Notes under the pieces: model-generated
What the model saw: only the letters and a program-made list of their open reading frames with translations
What the model was told of the DNA's origin: nothing
The model's database searches: none
Part shown: in pieces, positions 39,870 through 49,512 of the stretch
Layout of the letters: the number at the start of each line of letters is the position of its first letter
How positions within the stretch are numbered: the stretch's first letter is position 1
Position numbers and translations under genes: made by a program
DNA from: LMUY01 sp965199555
GTDB lineage: Bacteria > Pseudomonadota > Alphaproteobacteria > Acetobacterales > Acetobacteraceae
Direction of reading: 5' to 3'
Length of the DNA: 64,000 nucleotides
Assembly: GCA_965199555.1 (NCBI GenBank)
Contig: CBDASJ010000006.1
Coordinates: forward strand, 806,001-870,000

Positions 39870-40951
39870 TGGACACGATGCCCCTCCCGCCAGCCCGGGT
39901 CGGCGCCAGCCGACCGCAGCAACTCGCTATCGGGGCGCTCGCCCTCGGCCTTTTTCTGTTGGGGCTGTACACGCTTTGGAACTTCCTCAGCGCCCTGGTA
40001 TGGGCCGGCGTGTTCGCCATCGCCTTGTGGCCGCTGTACAGCCGGGCGGTCCGGCGGTTCGGCACCGGGAAGCACAACATCCTGCTGCCGTCCATCTTCA
40101 CCCTGGCGGTGGCGCTGGTGTTCATCGCGCCGCTCGGCCTGGTCGGGATGCAGGTGGCGCACGAGGCGCGGAGTGCCACCGAATGGGTGCGCAACGCACA
40201 GGAAAACGGCATCCCGCAGCCGGACGTGCTCCACCACCTGCCGTTCGGCCAGGCGCAGGTGGACCAATGGTGGCAAGCCAACATGGCCGACCCCGGCAGC
40301 GCCCGCGAGCTGGTCCAGCGCACCACCCGCGGCCACGTGACCGACGTCAGCCGGATGATCGGCGCCCAGGTGGCGCGACGGCTAACCCTGTTCGCCTTCA
40401 CGCTGGTCACGCTGTTCTTCCTGTTCAAGGAGGGGCACGCGGTCAACGAGCAATTGCGCCTAGCCAGCCAGCGCGCCTTCGGGCCGAACGGCGAGCGCAT
40501 CGGCCGGCAGATCATCGCCTCCGTGCACGGCACGGTGGACGGCTTGGTGCTGGTCGGCATCGGTGAGGGCTTCATCCTGGGCATCCTGTATGCCGTGGCG
40601 GGCGTGCCGCACCCAAGCATCTTCGGCGCACTCACGGCGGTGGCGGCGATGATCCCGTTTGCGGCGCCGGTGGTGTTCACCCTGGCCGCCCTGATCCTGA
40701 TCGCCCAAGGCTCGCTGGTTTGGGGCATCGTGATCATCTGTTTCGGCATGGCCGTTACCTTCACCGCCGACCACTTCATCCGCCCGGTGCTGATCGGCGG
40801 CGCCACCAAGCTGCCTTTCCTGTGGGTGCTGCTCGGCATCCTCGGCGGGGTGGAGGAGTGGGGGCTGATCGGGCTGTTCCTCGGGCCGGCAATCATGGCC
40901 GCGCTGATACTGCTGTGGCGGGAATGGGCGTGCGGCCGCCAAGCGGGATGA
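39869..40951 (+). CDS. AI-2E family (UPF0118/PerM-like) membrane protein
   Basis: 360 aa, about eight membrane helices with a soluble loop between residues ~95 and 165. Family blocks: FLFKEGHAVNEQL near 187 and GATKLPFLWVLLGILGGVEEWGLIGLFLGP near the C-terminus. Members export small molecules or ions; the autoinducer-2 label comes from one member and should not be assumed. Overlaps neighbours on both sides. Confidence 0.85.
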   Translation: MDTMPLPPARVGASRPQQLAIGALALGLFLLGLYTLWNFLSALVWAGVFAIALWPLYSRAVRRFGTGKHNILLPSIFTLAVALVFIAPLGLVGMQVAHEARSATEWVRNAQENGIPQPDVLHHLPFGQAQVDQWWQANMADPGSARELVQRTTRGHVTDVSRMIGAQVARRLTLFAFTLVTLFFLFKEGHAVNEQLRLASQRAFGPNGERIGRQIIASVHGTVDGLVLVGIGEGFILGILYAVAGVPHPSIFGALTAVAAMIPFAAPVVFTLAALILIAQGSLVWGIVIICFGMAVTFTADHFIRPVLIGGATKLPFLWVLLGILGGVEEWGLIGLFLGPAIMAALILLWREWACGRQAG

Positions 40952-42297
40952 GCCGCCAGATCCGCTTCAACGCCTTCGACATGGCGTGCGTCGGACACAT
41001 CCAGCAGGGCATGTGGACGCATCCGCGCGACCGCTCGACTGAGTACGACACGTTGGCCGCCTGGACGGACTTGGCCCGGTTGCTGGAGCGCGGCTTGTTC
41101 GACGGGCTGTTCCTGGCCGACGTGCTCGGCGTCTACGACGTGTATGGCGGCTCGCCGGACGCGGCGCTGCGCGAAGCGGTGCAGGTGCCGCTGCTCGACC
41201 CGCTCATGCTGGTGCCGGCCATGGCGGCAGTCACGGAGCATCTCGGCTTCGGCGTGACGGTCAACCTGGCCTACGAGCAGCCGTTCGCGTTCGCCCGGCG
41301 CATGTCGACGCTGGACCAGTTGAGCAACGGGCGCATGGGCTGGAACATCGTCACCGGCTATCTGGACAGCGCCGCGCGGGCCATGGGGTTCGCCGCACAG
41401 ATGGCGCATGACGACCGCTACGATCTGGCGGACGAGTTCATGGCGGCGGTTTACGCCCTATGGGAAGGCAGTTGGCAGGACGATGCCGTTCGCAAGCAGC
41501 CGGGGCAGTTCACGGACCCGGCGCGGGTGCGGCGCGTGCGGCATGCCGGTGCGCAGTACCGCCTCGACGCGATGGCGCTGGTGGCGCCAACGCCGCAGCG
41601 CACGCCGGTGCTGTTCCAGGCCGGCAGCAGCGACCGCGGCCGCGCCTTTGCCGGGCAACATGCCGAATGCGTGTTCGTAAACGGCGGCAGCAAGCCGGCG
41701 GTGGCGCGGCTGGTGGCGGACCTTCGCGCCCGGGCCGCGCCGCGGCCGATCCGCGTGTTCGTCGGTGCGACGCCGGTGCTCGGCCGCACAACCGCGGACG
41801 CCCACGCGTTGCTGGAAGACTATCGCCATCACAGCAGCGTGGAAGGCGCGCTGGCCCATGCCGGCGCCTCGCTCGGCATCGATTTCGCCCGCTACGGCTC
41901 CGACGAGCCGGTGGACGCCTCCCCCACGGACGCCATCCGCTCCAACGTCGAATCCATGACCCGGCAGCTTGGCGCGGGATGGACCAAGCGCATGCTGGCA
42001 GACCGCTTCGTGCTCGGCAGCCGCCAGCCGCCGATCGTCGGCAGCGCGGCCGAGGTGGCGGACGAGCTGCAGGCCTGGGTGGCGGAGGCGGACGTGGACG
42101 GCTTCAACCTGTCCCGCACCGTGGCGCCGGAATGCTGGCAGGCGATCGTCGACCTGTTGGTACCGGAATTACAGGCGCGCGGCGCCTACAAGCACGCCTA
42201 CGCGCCCGGCACCTATCGCAACAAGCTGTTCGGCGCCGGTGCCCGGCTGTCGGCGCCGCACCCGGCCGCAGCATCGCGCGAAGCCGCGTCGGGCTGA
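40948..42297 (+). CDS. LLM-class flavin-dependent monooxygenase (NtaA/SnaA/DszA type)
   Basis: 449 aa; ATG overlaps the upstream stop. NtaA/DszA family features: FDGLFLADVLGVYDVYGGSPDAALREAVQVP, DPLMLVPAMA, GRMGWNIVTGYLDSAARAMG and QAGSSDRGRAFAGQHAE, with lengths normal for the family. These FMNH2-dependent enzymes oxidise aminopolycarboxylates, sulfur heterocycles or alkyl compounds. A separate flavin reductase would be needed and is not nearby. Confidence 0.88.
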   Translation: MSRQIRFNAFDMACVGHIQQGMWTHPRDRSTEYDTLAAWTDLARLLERGLFDGLFLADVLGVYDVYGGSPDAALREAVQVPLLDPLMLVPAMAAVTEHLGFGVTVNLAYEQPFAFARRMSTLDQLSNGRMGWNIVTGYLDSAARAMGFAAQMAHDDRYDLADEFMAAVYALWEGSWQDDAVRKQPGQFTDPARVRRVRHAGAQYRLDAMALVAPTPQRTPVLFQAGSSDRGRAFAGQHAECVFVNGGSKPAVARLVADLRARAAPRPIRVFVGATPVLGRTTADAHALLEDYRHHSSVEGALAHAGASLGIDFARYGSDEPVDASPTDAIRSNVESMTRQLGAGWTKRMLADRFVLGSRQPPIVGSAAEVADELQAWVAEADVDGFNLSRTVAPECWQAIVDLLVPELQARGAYKHAYAPGTYRNKLFGAGARLSAPHPAAASREAASG

Positions 42298-42301
42298 CGG
42301 G

Positions 42302-43723
42302 TCACGCCGACAGGGGCTCCGCGATGTCTTCCAGCGACTTGCCTTCCGCGTCGATGCCCAGCCACACCTCCATCGCCGCACCGGCCAGCATCAGCACGCC
42401 CGCCACCCCGTAGCCGGCGGACAGCGCCCAGGCAGACCCGGCGGCGATCAGCTTGCCGAACAGCCACGGCGCCGCCGCCCCGCCGATCAGCGTGCCGAGC
42501 GCGTAGAACACGGCGATCGCCAGGGCGCGGGTTTCCAGCGGAAAGATTTCGCTGGCCGTGAGGTAGGCGGAGGAGGCCGCCGCCGAAGCAAAGAAGAACA
42601 CGGTGACCCAGCACAACGTTTGCGTGGTCGCGTTCAACAGCCCCATGCCGAACAGCACCGCCACCACCATCAGCAACAGGCCCGAGATGGTGTAGGTGCC
42701 GGCGATCATCTTCTTGCGCCCCACCGTGTCGAACAAATGCCCCAGGGCGAACGGCCCGATCAAATTGCCCAAGCAAAGCGGCAGGATGTAGAGGCCGATA
42801 TGGGCGTCCGACACGCCCTCGTAATGCTGCAGCACCAGCCCGTAGGTGAAGAACACCGCGTTGAACAGGAAGGCCTGGGCGACCATCAGCGTCAGCGCCA
42901 AGGCGGAGCGGCCGCGATGCTTGCCCAACATGGCGCCGAACACCAGGCCGAAGCCGAAGGTCTTGCGCGGGTGGATGGTCAGCGACCCGTTGACCGGCGG
43001 CAGGGCGCCGCCGCCGCTTTCGCTGACCCGGTGCTCGATATCGTCGATGGTTTTGCGCGCCGCGTCCTCCTGCCCGTGCGTGACCAGCCAGCGCGGGCTT
43101 TCCGGCACCCAATGGCGCAGGAACAGGATGGAGATGCCGAGCACGCCGCCCACGCCGAAGCCCAGCCGCCAGCCCCAATCGAGCGGCACCCATGTGCCCG
43201 ACAGCAAGGCGATGGACGCCGCCGCGCCGATGGCGGCACCGCCCCAGTAGCTGCCGTTCACCATCAGGTCGATGCGGCCGCGCAGCTTGGCCGGCACCAG
43301 CTCGTCGATGGCGGAGTTGATCGCAGCGTATTCGCCGCCGATGCCGAGCCCGGTCAGGAAGCGGAACGCCGCGAAGCTCCAGAAATCCCAGGCGAAGGCG
43401 GACAACAGCACGCCCAGCACGTAGAGCCCCAGCGTGACGTTGAAGATCAGCTTGCGGCCCAGCCGGTCGGTCAGCCAGCCGAAGAACAGTGCCCCGACCA
43501 CGGCGCCGACCACGTAGATGGAAGCGACGCTGCCCACGTCCTGCGGGGTGAGCCCCAGCGTGCGTTTGTCCTGCAACACCGGGCCGAGCGAGCCGACGAT
43601 GGTCACCTCCAACCCGTCGAGGATCCAGGTGACGCCGAGGGCGATGACCACCAGGAGGTGGAACCGGCTCCACGGCAAGCGATCGAGCCGGGCGGGGATG
43701 TTGGTTTGGATGGCCCCGCTCAA
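42302..43723 (-). CDS. MFS transporter (sugar/metabolite:H+ symporter type)
   Basis: 473 aa from TTG 43723, chosen because GGAGGA lies eight bases upstream and no ATG fits; homology begins at once (SGAIQTNIPARLDRLPWSRFH). Twelve membrane helices expected, with GWLTDRLGRK in loop 2-3, RFLTGLGIGGEYAAINSAIDELVP, and PESPRWL. It resembles the MFS branch carrying dicarboxylates, aromatic acids or sugars. It is convergent with the flavin monooxygenase gene, four bases away. Confidence 0.87.
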   Translation of the reverse strand: MSGAIQTNIPARLDRLPWSRFHLLVVIALGVTWILDGLEVTIVGSLGPVLQDKRTLGLTPQDVGSVASIYVVGAVVGALFFGWLTDRLGRKLIFNVTLGLYVLGVLLSAFAWDFWSFAAFRFLTGLGIGGEYAAINSAIDELVPAKLRGRIDLMVNGSYWGGAAIGAAASIALLSGTWVPLDWGWRLGFGVGGVLGISILFLRHWVPESPRWLVTHGQEDAARKTIDDIEHRVSESGGGALPPVNGSLTIHPRKTFGFGLVFGAMLGKHRGRSALALTLMVAQAFLFNAVFFTYGLVLQHYEGVSDAHIGLYILPLCLGNLIGPFALGHLFDTVGRKKMIAGTYTISGLLLMVVAVLFGMGLLNATTQTLCWVTVFFFASAAASSAYLTASEIFPLETRALAIAVFYALGTLIGGAAAPWLFGKLIAAGSAWALSAGYGVAGVLMLAGAAMEVWLGIDAEGKSLEDIAEPLSA

Positions 43724-43882
43724 TGGTTCGTCCTCCGGTTTGCTTGACCGGCAAATAGCAGCCCATCCCCAAGCTTGCCACCGCCCCCAGCGCAGGTTTC
43801 CAGAGGACGACCGTCCTTTGGCGGAGCACGGGGCAGCGCCCCACCTTAACCCCTCCCGCCTCGGCCACCCTATATTCCTTTT

Positions 43883-45644
43883 ATGTTCCCGTCCGGCCCC
43901 TGGACCGTCCTGCCCGACTGGCACCTGCCGCGGCTGCGTCGGCGAATCGACGCCGTGGTGCTGATGCCGCGTGCCATCGTCGCCTGCACGGTGCGCGCTG
44001 GCCGCCGCCACAGCGCGCGCGACCGGGACGCGGCGGAGGATGCGGCGCTGGACCTGCACGACTTCCACGCCGGCAGCCGCCTGCACCCGGTGGTGCCGCT
44101 GCTGGTCACACTGGACGCCGCCCGCAACACCGCCGCGCGGCCGTTGATGCTGCCCGGCGTGACGCCGGTGCTGGAAGCCAACGCCGCCACGCTGGAGCCC
44201 ACCTTGAGGGACATCGCGAGCGCCGCCGCGTTCGGGCCGCTGCTGGCCTCGGCGGACTGGCAGGACGCGCCATACCGCCCGGTGCCGTCGCTGATCGAGG
44301 CCGCGCGCATGCTGTACGCCCGGCATGGCGTGGCCGACATCCGCACGGCCCATGCCGACGCGCACAACCTCGGCGCGACCCGTGCCGCCATTGCCGAAGC
44401 GGTCGCGGCAGCGGCGGTGACGAAGCAGCCGACCATCCTGTTCGTCACCGGCATTCCCGGCGCGGGCAAGACGCTGTGCGGGCTGGACACCGCGTTCGCC
44501 GGGCAAGCGGCCTTCCTGACCGGCAACCCCAGCCTGGTGCACGTGCTGCGGGAAGCGTTGGCGCGCGACTCCGGCCTGTCGCTGCGAGCCGCGCGGCAGC
44601 GGATGGAAGGGGTGATCCAGGCGCTGCCGGCGTTCCGCGACTGCTATGCCGGGGGCGGCATCCCACCCGAACGGGTGGTGGTAATCGACGAAGCGCAACG
44701 TTGCTGGTCCGCCGCCCACGCCCGCGCCAAGACGGCAACCCGCCCGGTGAAGCTGGCGGACAGCGAACCGGCGCTGCTGCTGGACATCATGGCGCGCCGC
44801 ACGGACGGGCCGGTGATCCTGTGCCTGGTCGGCACCGGGCAGGAAATCCATGACGGCGAAGGCGGCCTGGCCGGCTGGGGAGAGGCGCTGCAGACGCGGC
44901 CGGCCTGGAAGGTCATCGCCGCGCCCGGCGCCACAACCGCCCGCGGCGGCGCGGCACCGGCTGCCGGCGCTGCCGAACCGTGCGGTGGACGCGGCGCTGC
45001 ATCTGGACACGCCGGTGCGCTCCCTGCGCAGCGCGGTGGCGCCGGCCTGGGTGGACGCGGTGCTCGCCGGCGACGCGCCTGCGGCACGCGCGCTGGCACG
45101 GGACGGCGTGCCCTTCAGCGTCACCCGCGACCTGGCGGTGTTGCGGGCGCGCTTGCGCCGCGCCTGCCGCGGCACCCGCCGTGCTGGCCTGCTTTGCTCC
45201 TCCGGTGCGCGGCGGCTGCGGGCCGAGGGGCTGGGCGCCACCCTGCCGCATGACGATCCGTCCGCGGTGGCGCGCTGGTTCCTCGACCGCTTCCCGGACG
45301 TGCGCGCGTCCGACGCGCTGGAGGTGGCGGCCACCGAGTTCTTCGCCCAAGGCCTGGAACTGGACGCCGCCGGGCTGTGCTGGGACGGCGACCTGGTGTG
45401 GGACGGGTCCGCTTGGCAGGCGCGGGCGTTCCGCGGCACGTTGTGGACGCGCCCGCGCGCGGCGGAGAAGGGGTTGAACAAACGCAATGCGTATCGCGTG
45501 CTGCTTACCCGGGCGCGCTATGAAACGGTGATCTGGGTGCCGCCGGGCGACCCCGCCGACCCGACGCGCGACCCGGCCGCCCTGGACCGCACCGCCGACT
45601 ACCTGCTGTCCTGCGGCGCCCATCGCGTGGGGGGCGTCCGGTGA
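43883..45644 (+). pseudogene. DUF2075-domain ATPase, frameshifted
   Basis: The first frame (43883 to about 44940) carries LDLHDFHAGSRLHPVVPLLV, P-loop GIPGAGKT near residue 190 and Walker B VVVIDEAQR near 266. Homology leaves this frame after GWGEALQTRPAWKVIAAPG and continues in another frame as RLPALPNRAVDAALHLDTPVR through LNKRNAYRVLLTRARYETVIWVP to the stop at 45644. A one-base change in the GC-rich run at about 44935-44960 explains it. The N-terminus also seems short (about 20 residues before IDAVVL). True pseudogene or sequencing error cannot be separated here. Confidence 0.75.
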
Positions 45645-46504
45645 TGTGGGCACGGTGGCTGCTGCTATGCGCCGTCGCGCTGACACCGGCCGCCGGACGC
45701 GCCGCGGACCTCAAGGTCGCCACCTGGAACCTGGAATGGCTGACCACCCGCCCGGCGGGCGACCCGGATCTGCCGGCGGACGTGCAACCGAAGGACGCGG
45801 CCGACCGGGCGCAACTGCGCCACTATGCCGAGCAGTTGAACGCCGACCTGGTCGCCTTGCAGGAGGTGGACGGGCCCGCGGTCGCGGCAACCCTGTTCCC
45901 GCCTGACCGCTACACGCTGTTCTTCACGCAGGACCACGTGGTGCAGCGGGTCGGGATTGCCGTGCGCAACGGCATCCCGGTGCACCAGAACCCTGATCTG
46001 TTAGCGCTGGACGTGACGCCCGGCGCCGCGCACCGCCTGCGCAGCGGCGCGGACCTGACGTTGGAGCTGCCGTCCGGGCCGTTGCGCGTGCTTGCCGTCC
46101 ACCTCAAGACCGGCTGCCAACGCGACCCACTAGACCGGTCGCGCCGGCCGCAATGCGCCGACCTGCGGCAACAGGCCGTGGTGCTGCAGGGCTGGCTGGC
46201 GCAGCGGCAACGCGAGGGCGTGCCCTTCATCGTGCTGGGCGACTTCAACCGCTGGATGGACCCGGCGGACGGGTTGCTCGCCGCTTTGCAGGGTTCGGGT
46301 GCCTTGGCCCGCGCCACCGAGGGGCATGACAGCCCGTGCTGGGGCGGCGAGCATTTCATCGACCACATTCTGGCCGGCGGCGTGGCGCGGGGATGGCTGG
46401 ACAGGTCGTCCCTGCGAGTCCTGGTGTATCGCGAGGGTGCGGACCGCAAGGAGCACCTGTCCGACCATTGCCCGGTGTCCGCGCGCTTCCATCTGCCGGG
46501 GTGA
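45644..46504 (+). CDS. Secreted endonuclease/exonuclease/phosphatase-family protein
   Basis: 286 aa; ATG 45644 overlaps the preceding TGA (GTG 45641 also possible). Signal peptide MWARWLLLCAVALTPAAGRA. EEP-fold motifs: TWNLEWL, QEVDGPA, LGDFNRW and SDHCPVSARF with the terminal His of the active site. The family cuts phosphodiesters in DNA, RNA or phospholipids; export suggests an extracellular or periplasmic substrate. Confidence 0.85.
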   Translation: MWARWLLLCAVALTPAAGRAADLKVATWNLEWLTTRPAGDPDLPADVQPKDAADRAQLRHYAEQLNADLVALQEVDGPAVAATLFPPDRYTLFFTQDHVVQRVGIAVRNGIPVHQNPDLLALDVTPGAAHRLRSGADLTLELPSGPLRVLAVHLKTGCQRDPLDRSRRPQCADLRQQAVVLQGWLAQRQREGVPFIVLGDFNRWMDPADGLLAALQGSGALARATEGHDSPCWGGEHFIDHILAGGVARGWLDRSSLRVLVYREGADRKEHLSDHCPVSARFHLPG

Positions 46505-46544
46505 TCGGGCTAGAACCGCGTCATCCCCGAACTGGAGGCACCCC

Positions 46545-46961
46545 ATGCCAGAATACACCGCCCACGCCACGACGGTCGCCGGTCGCAATGGCCATGTGGA
46601 AAGCAATGACGGCGTGCTGAAGCACGACCTGACGCTGCCGAAGGAGATCGGCGGCCCGGGCAAGGCGGGCGCCACCAACCCGGAGCAGTTGTTCGCCGCC
46701 GGCTATTCGGCCTGCTTCGGCGGCGCGGTGGGCGCGGTCGCGGCGGCGGAGAAGGTGAAGGTCGGCGAGATCAGCGTGGCGGCCGACGTCACCCTGCACG
46801 TCGATCCCGGCCCGGACTTCTACATTTCCGTAAAGCTCGGCGTGAAGATCGGCGACGTGGACCACGCCACGGCGGAGAAGCTGGTGCACAAGGCCCATGA
46901 GGTGTGCCCCTACAGCAAGGCGACGCGCAACAACGTGAAGGTGGAGCTGTCCGTCCTGTGA
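46545..46961 (+). CDS. ohr: Ohr/OsmC-family organic hydroperoxide resistance protein
   Basis: 138 aa; GGAGG precedes ATG 46545. Two redox cysteines at the Ohr positions, C57 (GYSACFGGA) and C121 (VCPYSKATRNN), with the conserved TNPEQLFAAGY block. It reduces organic peroxides using lipoylated proteins. Its stop overlaps the SDR start (GTGA). Confidence 0.93.
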   Translation: MPEYTAHATTVAGRNGHVESNDGVLKHDLTLPKEIGGPGKAGATNPEQLFAAGYSACFGGAVGAVAAAEKVKVGEISVAADVTLHVDPGPDFYISVKLGVKIGDVDHATAEKLVHKAHEVCPYSKATRNNVKVELSVL

Positions 46962-47707
46962 GCACGGCGCTTGTCACCGGGGCCACGGCCGGGTTCGGGC
47001 AAGCGATTCTCCGCCGCCTCGTGCGCGATGGCCACAGGGTCATCGCGACGGGGCGGCGCAAGGATCGCCTGGATGCCTTGGCAGCCGAGCTTGGCAGTGC
47101 GGTGCTGGCGTTCCCACTGGACGTGACAGATGCCGCGGCGGTGGCGGCGCTTCCCGGCAGCCTGCCGGCGGCGTGGCGCGAGGTAGACATCCTGGTCAAC
47201 AATGCCGGGCTCGCCCTGGGGCTGGACCCGGCCTGGAAAGCGAGCCTGTCCGACTGGGACACCATGGTGGCGACCAACGTCACCGGGCTGCTCGGCGTGA
47301 CGCGGGCGCTGCTGCCGGGCATGGTAGAGCGCAACCGCGGCCAGGTGATCAGCCTGGGCAGCACGGCGGGCACCTACCCCTATCCGGGCGGCCACGTGTA
47401 TGGCGCCAGCAAGGCCTTTGTCGCCCACTTCATGCAGAACCTTAAGGCCGATCTGGTCGGCACCAACGTGCGCGTCACCAGTGTGGAGCCCGGGCTGGTC
47501 GGCGGCACGGAGTTCAGCAGCGTTCGCTTCGGCGGCGATACGGGCAAGGCCGCCGGCGTGTACCAGGGCACCACGCCGCTGAACGCCGAGGACATCGCGG
47601 AAACGGTCGGCTGGCTGGTCAGCCTGCCACAGCACGTGAACATCAACCGGGTCGAGATGATGCCCACCTGCCAGGCGCCCGGGCCGCTGGCCGTCAAGCG
47701 TTCCTAG
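46958..47707 (+). CDS. YdfG-like SDR oxidoreductase
   Basis: 249 aa from GTG. TGxxxGxG site TGATAGFG near residue 8, NNAGLALGLDPA, catalytic S-Y-K with YGASKAF, and the family tail NINRVEMMPTCQ. YdfG-type enzymes oxidise serine, 3-hydroxypropionate and related 3-hydroxy acids with NADP+. The stop codon overlaps the stop of the radC remnant on the other strand. Confidence 0.88.
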   Translation: MSTALVTGATAGFGQAILRRLVRDGHRVIATGRRKDRLDALAAELGSAVLAFPLDVTDAAAVAALPGSLPAAWREVDILVNNAGLALGLDPAWKASLSDWDTMVATNVTGLLGVTRALLPGMVERNRGQVISLGSTAGTYPYPGGHVYGASKAFVAHFMQNLKADLVGTNVRVTSVEPGLVGGTEFSSVRFGGDTGKAAGVYQGTTPLNAEDIAETVGWLVSLPQHVNINRVEMMPTCQAPGPLAVKRS

Positions 47708-47881
47708 CCGCCCAACAGTCCTTCCTGGCGCAGGCTGCGCCAGGCGCCGTTGCCGACGATGATGTGGTCGTGCAGCACGACGTCGATCGTGGACAAGGCA
47801 CGTCGGACCAGGCCCGTTGTTTGCAGGTCCTGCGGTGAGGGTGATGGGTCGCCGCTCGGGTGGTTGTGCATCAACCGGCAC
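47704..47881 (-). pseudogene. radC: radC, C-terminal fragment
   Basis: On the minus strand the frame ending in TAG at 47704-47706 reads MHNHPSGDPSPSPQDL, then VLHDHIIVGNGAWRSL and GLLGG: the JAB/MPN metal site (HNHPSGD, with the later H-D) and tail of RadC. Homology stops abruptly just before the HNHPSGD motif, at about 47880, where unrelated sequence begins. The N-terminal three quarters of the gene are missing, so radC was cut by insertion or deletion here. Confidence 0.8.
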
Positions 47882-47983
47882 CTACGAAGTAATCACCTGT
47901 TTTAGCTGCAAATTCCGCCCCTCTTGGTGCCCATTGAGGGCGGTCCCTGATAGCGGTTGCTGGTGAGCCGTTGTGATCATCAT
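47882..47983 (-). CDS. Small ORF after the AlpA-like gene, ending at the radC junction
   Basis: 33 codons; its ATG overlaps the stop of the AlpA-like gene (TGATG), as for a second gene in an operon, and its TAG (47882-47884) lies at the radC breakpoint. It is probably the first codons of a longer gene truncated by the event that joined it to radC. No domain is recognisable. Confidence 0.3.
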   Translation of the reverse strand: MMITTAHQQPLSGTALNGHQEGRNLQLKQVITS

Positions 47984-48210
47984 CGTGCGTCCTCAGCGCT
48001 CATGGGTAGTCCGCGCGAAGCACGGCAGGCAACCAGGTTCTTCTGATCCCACGCGTCGAGCTGCTCCGCGGGATACAGGATCGCCTTCCCGATTTTGACG
48101 AAGGCTGGCCCTATTCGGGCCGAGCGCCAGTTGCGCAGTGTCCCTACGCTGACCTCTCCGCGGTATCGCTCCGATACCTCCTCCGCAGTAAGATACATGC
48201 GATCACTCAT
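47980..48210 (-). CDS. AlpA/excisionase-like helix-turn-helix protein
   Basis: 76 aa from ATG 48210, preceded by AGGAGG at five bases. MerR-like/excisionase winged-helix pattern: YLTAEEVSERY, VGTLRNWRSARIGPAFVKIG, YPAEQLDAW. Such proteins serve mobile elements as directionality factors or prophage regulators. Its position at a broken radC supports an integrated element; no integrase is visible in the window. Confidence 0.8.
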   Translation of the reverse strand: MSDRMYLTAEEVSERYRGEVSVGTLRNWRSARIGPAFVKIGKAILYPAEQLDAWDQKNLVACRASRGLPMSAEDAR

Positions 48211-48529
48211 TCTCACCTCCTGCGCATCTTGGTCACGGGCAAGAGAATGCGATCACAGGCACGACTTGAAAGGCCATTTAGGGAGCGGAGTGCAAAGAGA
48301 AGTCGACGGCGGCACTCGGCGGCTTTGCTCGAATCCCGCGCTTCAGGCGCGGCGATGTCCCGCGCCGCGGATGTCGGAACGAGTTCGAATCCCGCACGCC
48401 CCGTCGGGTGCGCTACTACGCGCCTCACCGCGCCAGAACCGTCGCGAGTACATGGAGCTTTCGCGAGTTCAGCCGTCTGGGAGGACCATGCGCGAGTCCT
48501 GTTCTGTTAGACCGAAGCCGGTCCGCTGA
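48211..48529. other. Intergenic region at the island edge
   Basis: About 320 bp without a supported gene. It holds GTTCGAATCC-like words (around 48330 and 48383) reminiscent of tRNA T-arms but no complete cloverleaf. Possibly the scar of an attachment site. Confidence 0.35.
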
Positions 48530-49462
48530 TCACATGCGGTCTCTACTATGGTGCTTCGACGACGAACGGTCCGGCCCATCTACTCCTCGCACGAACGCGG
48601 CAATTGCCCCGCCGATCTGATCGGGGCTGTCCTCCTGGATGTAGTGGCGGCCGGCGACGGTTACCTCCGTCTGGTTCGGCCAAGCCCTGCAGAGCTCGCG
48701 TGCCCGCCCAGTCAACAGTCGCCCGGGCTCCGCGTTGATGAATAGTTTTGGGATCGTATTCCGCGCCAGCGCCTCACCATAGCCGACGACGACCGACGCC
48801 ACGTCGGCTGGCTCCCCCTCGACGGGAATCTGCCGCGGCCAGGTCAACGTCGGGCGGCGTCCCTCTCCTGGCTCTGCGAACGGCGCGCGATAAGCCTGCA
48901 TCTCCGTTTCGGACAAAGTGCGCTCGATCAATGCGGGGACGTACTTCTCGACGAACATGTTCTCTTCAAGGACCAGCTTTTCACCGGCCGCCGAGCACAT
49001 GGCGCGCAGCGGCGCGCGCGCCGGATCCATCCATTCCTCGCGGGAGAACGGCGTGACGAGCGCCTCCATGTAACAGATGCCCGCGACGCGCTCGGGAAAC
49101 CGCGTCGCCCAGTCGAAGCCCAGCGCCGAGCCCCAGTCGTGGAGCACCAGCACGATCCGGTCTCCGAGCGCGAGCTTCTCCCACAACTCGAAAAGATACT
49201 TCCGCTGCTCGGCGTAGGTGTATCGGCCCGGTCCGGAGTGGGGCAGCTTGTCCGACGCGCCCATGCCGATCAGGTCGCAGGCGACGAGCCGCCGTCCAAG
49301 CCCGGCGCAACGAGGCATCACGTTGCGCCACAGATAGGACGATGTCGGATTGCCGTGCTGGAAGACGACCGCGTCGCCCTCGCCCGCGTCGATGTAGGCC
49401 ATGTTCCGATCGCGGACGGTCATGGTCTTCAGTGTGGCGTAGGGCTCGGCGGAGAATGGCAT
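48530..49462 (-). CDS. Haloalkane dehalogenase (LinB-like, HLD-II), copy 1
   Basis: 310 aa from ATG 49462. The catalytic set of subfamily II is complete: halide-stabilising N38 (FQHGNPTSSYLWRNV) and W110, nucleophile D109 (VLHDWGSALGFDWA), acid E133 (YMEALV), base H273 (GRHYIQEDSPDQIG). RRPTLTWPRQIP and IPKLFINAEPG also match LinB/DhaA closely. It hydrolyses carbon-halogen bonds to alcohol plus halide; cytosolic or periplasmic placement is unclear, with no obvious signal. About 14 residues of polar tail (DGPDRSSSKHHSRDRM) extend beyond LinB. Same direction as copy 2, 50 bp apart. Confidence 0.92.
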   Translation of the reverse strand: MPFSAEPYATLKTMTVRDRNMAYIDAGEGDAVVFQHGNPTSSYLWRNVMPRCAGLGRRLVACDLIGMGASDKLPHSGPGRYTYAEQRKYLFELWEKLALGDRIVLVLHDWGSALGFDWATRFPERVAGICYMEALVTPFSREEWMDPARAPLRAMCSAAGEKLVLEENMFVEKYVPALIERTLSETEMQAYRAPFAEPGEGRRPTLTWPRQIPVEGEPADVASVVVGYGEALARNTIPKLFINAEPGRLLTGRARELCRAWPNQTEVTVAGRHYIQEDSPDQIGGAIAAFVRGVDGPDRSSSKHHSRDRM

Positions 49463-49512
49463 GGTGCGTTCCGTTCGCAAGAATGGGGGTGTGGTCACCG
49501 TCGGTCCGGTGC

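Noticed and set aside
48320..48420. tRNA-like T-arm words (GTTCGAATCC)
   Set aside because: No matching acceptor, D or anticodon arms could be drawn around them, and no CCA-side pairing.
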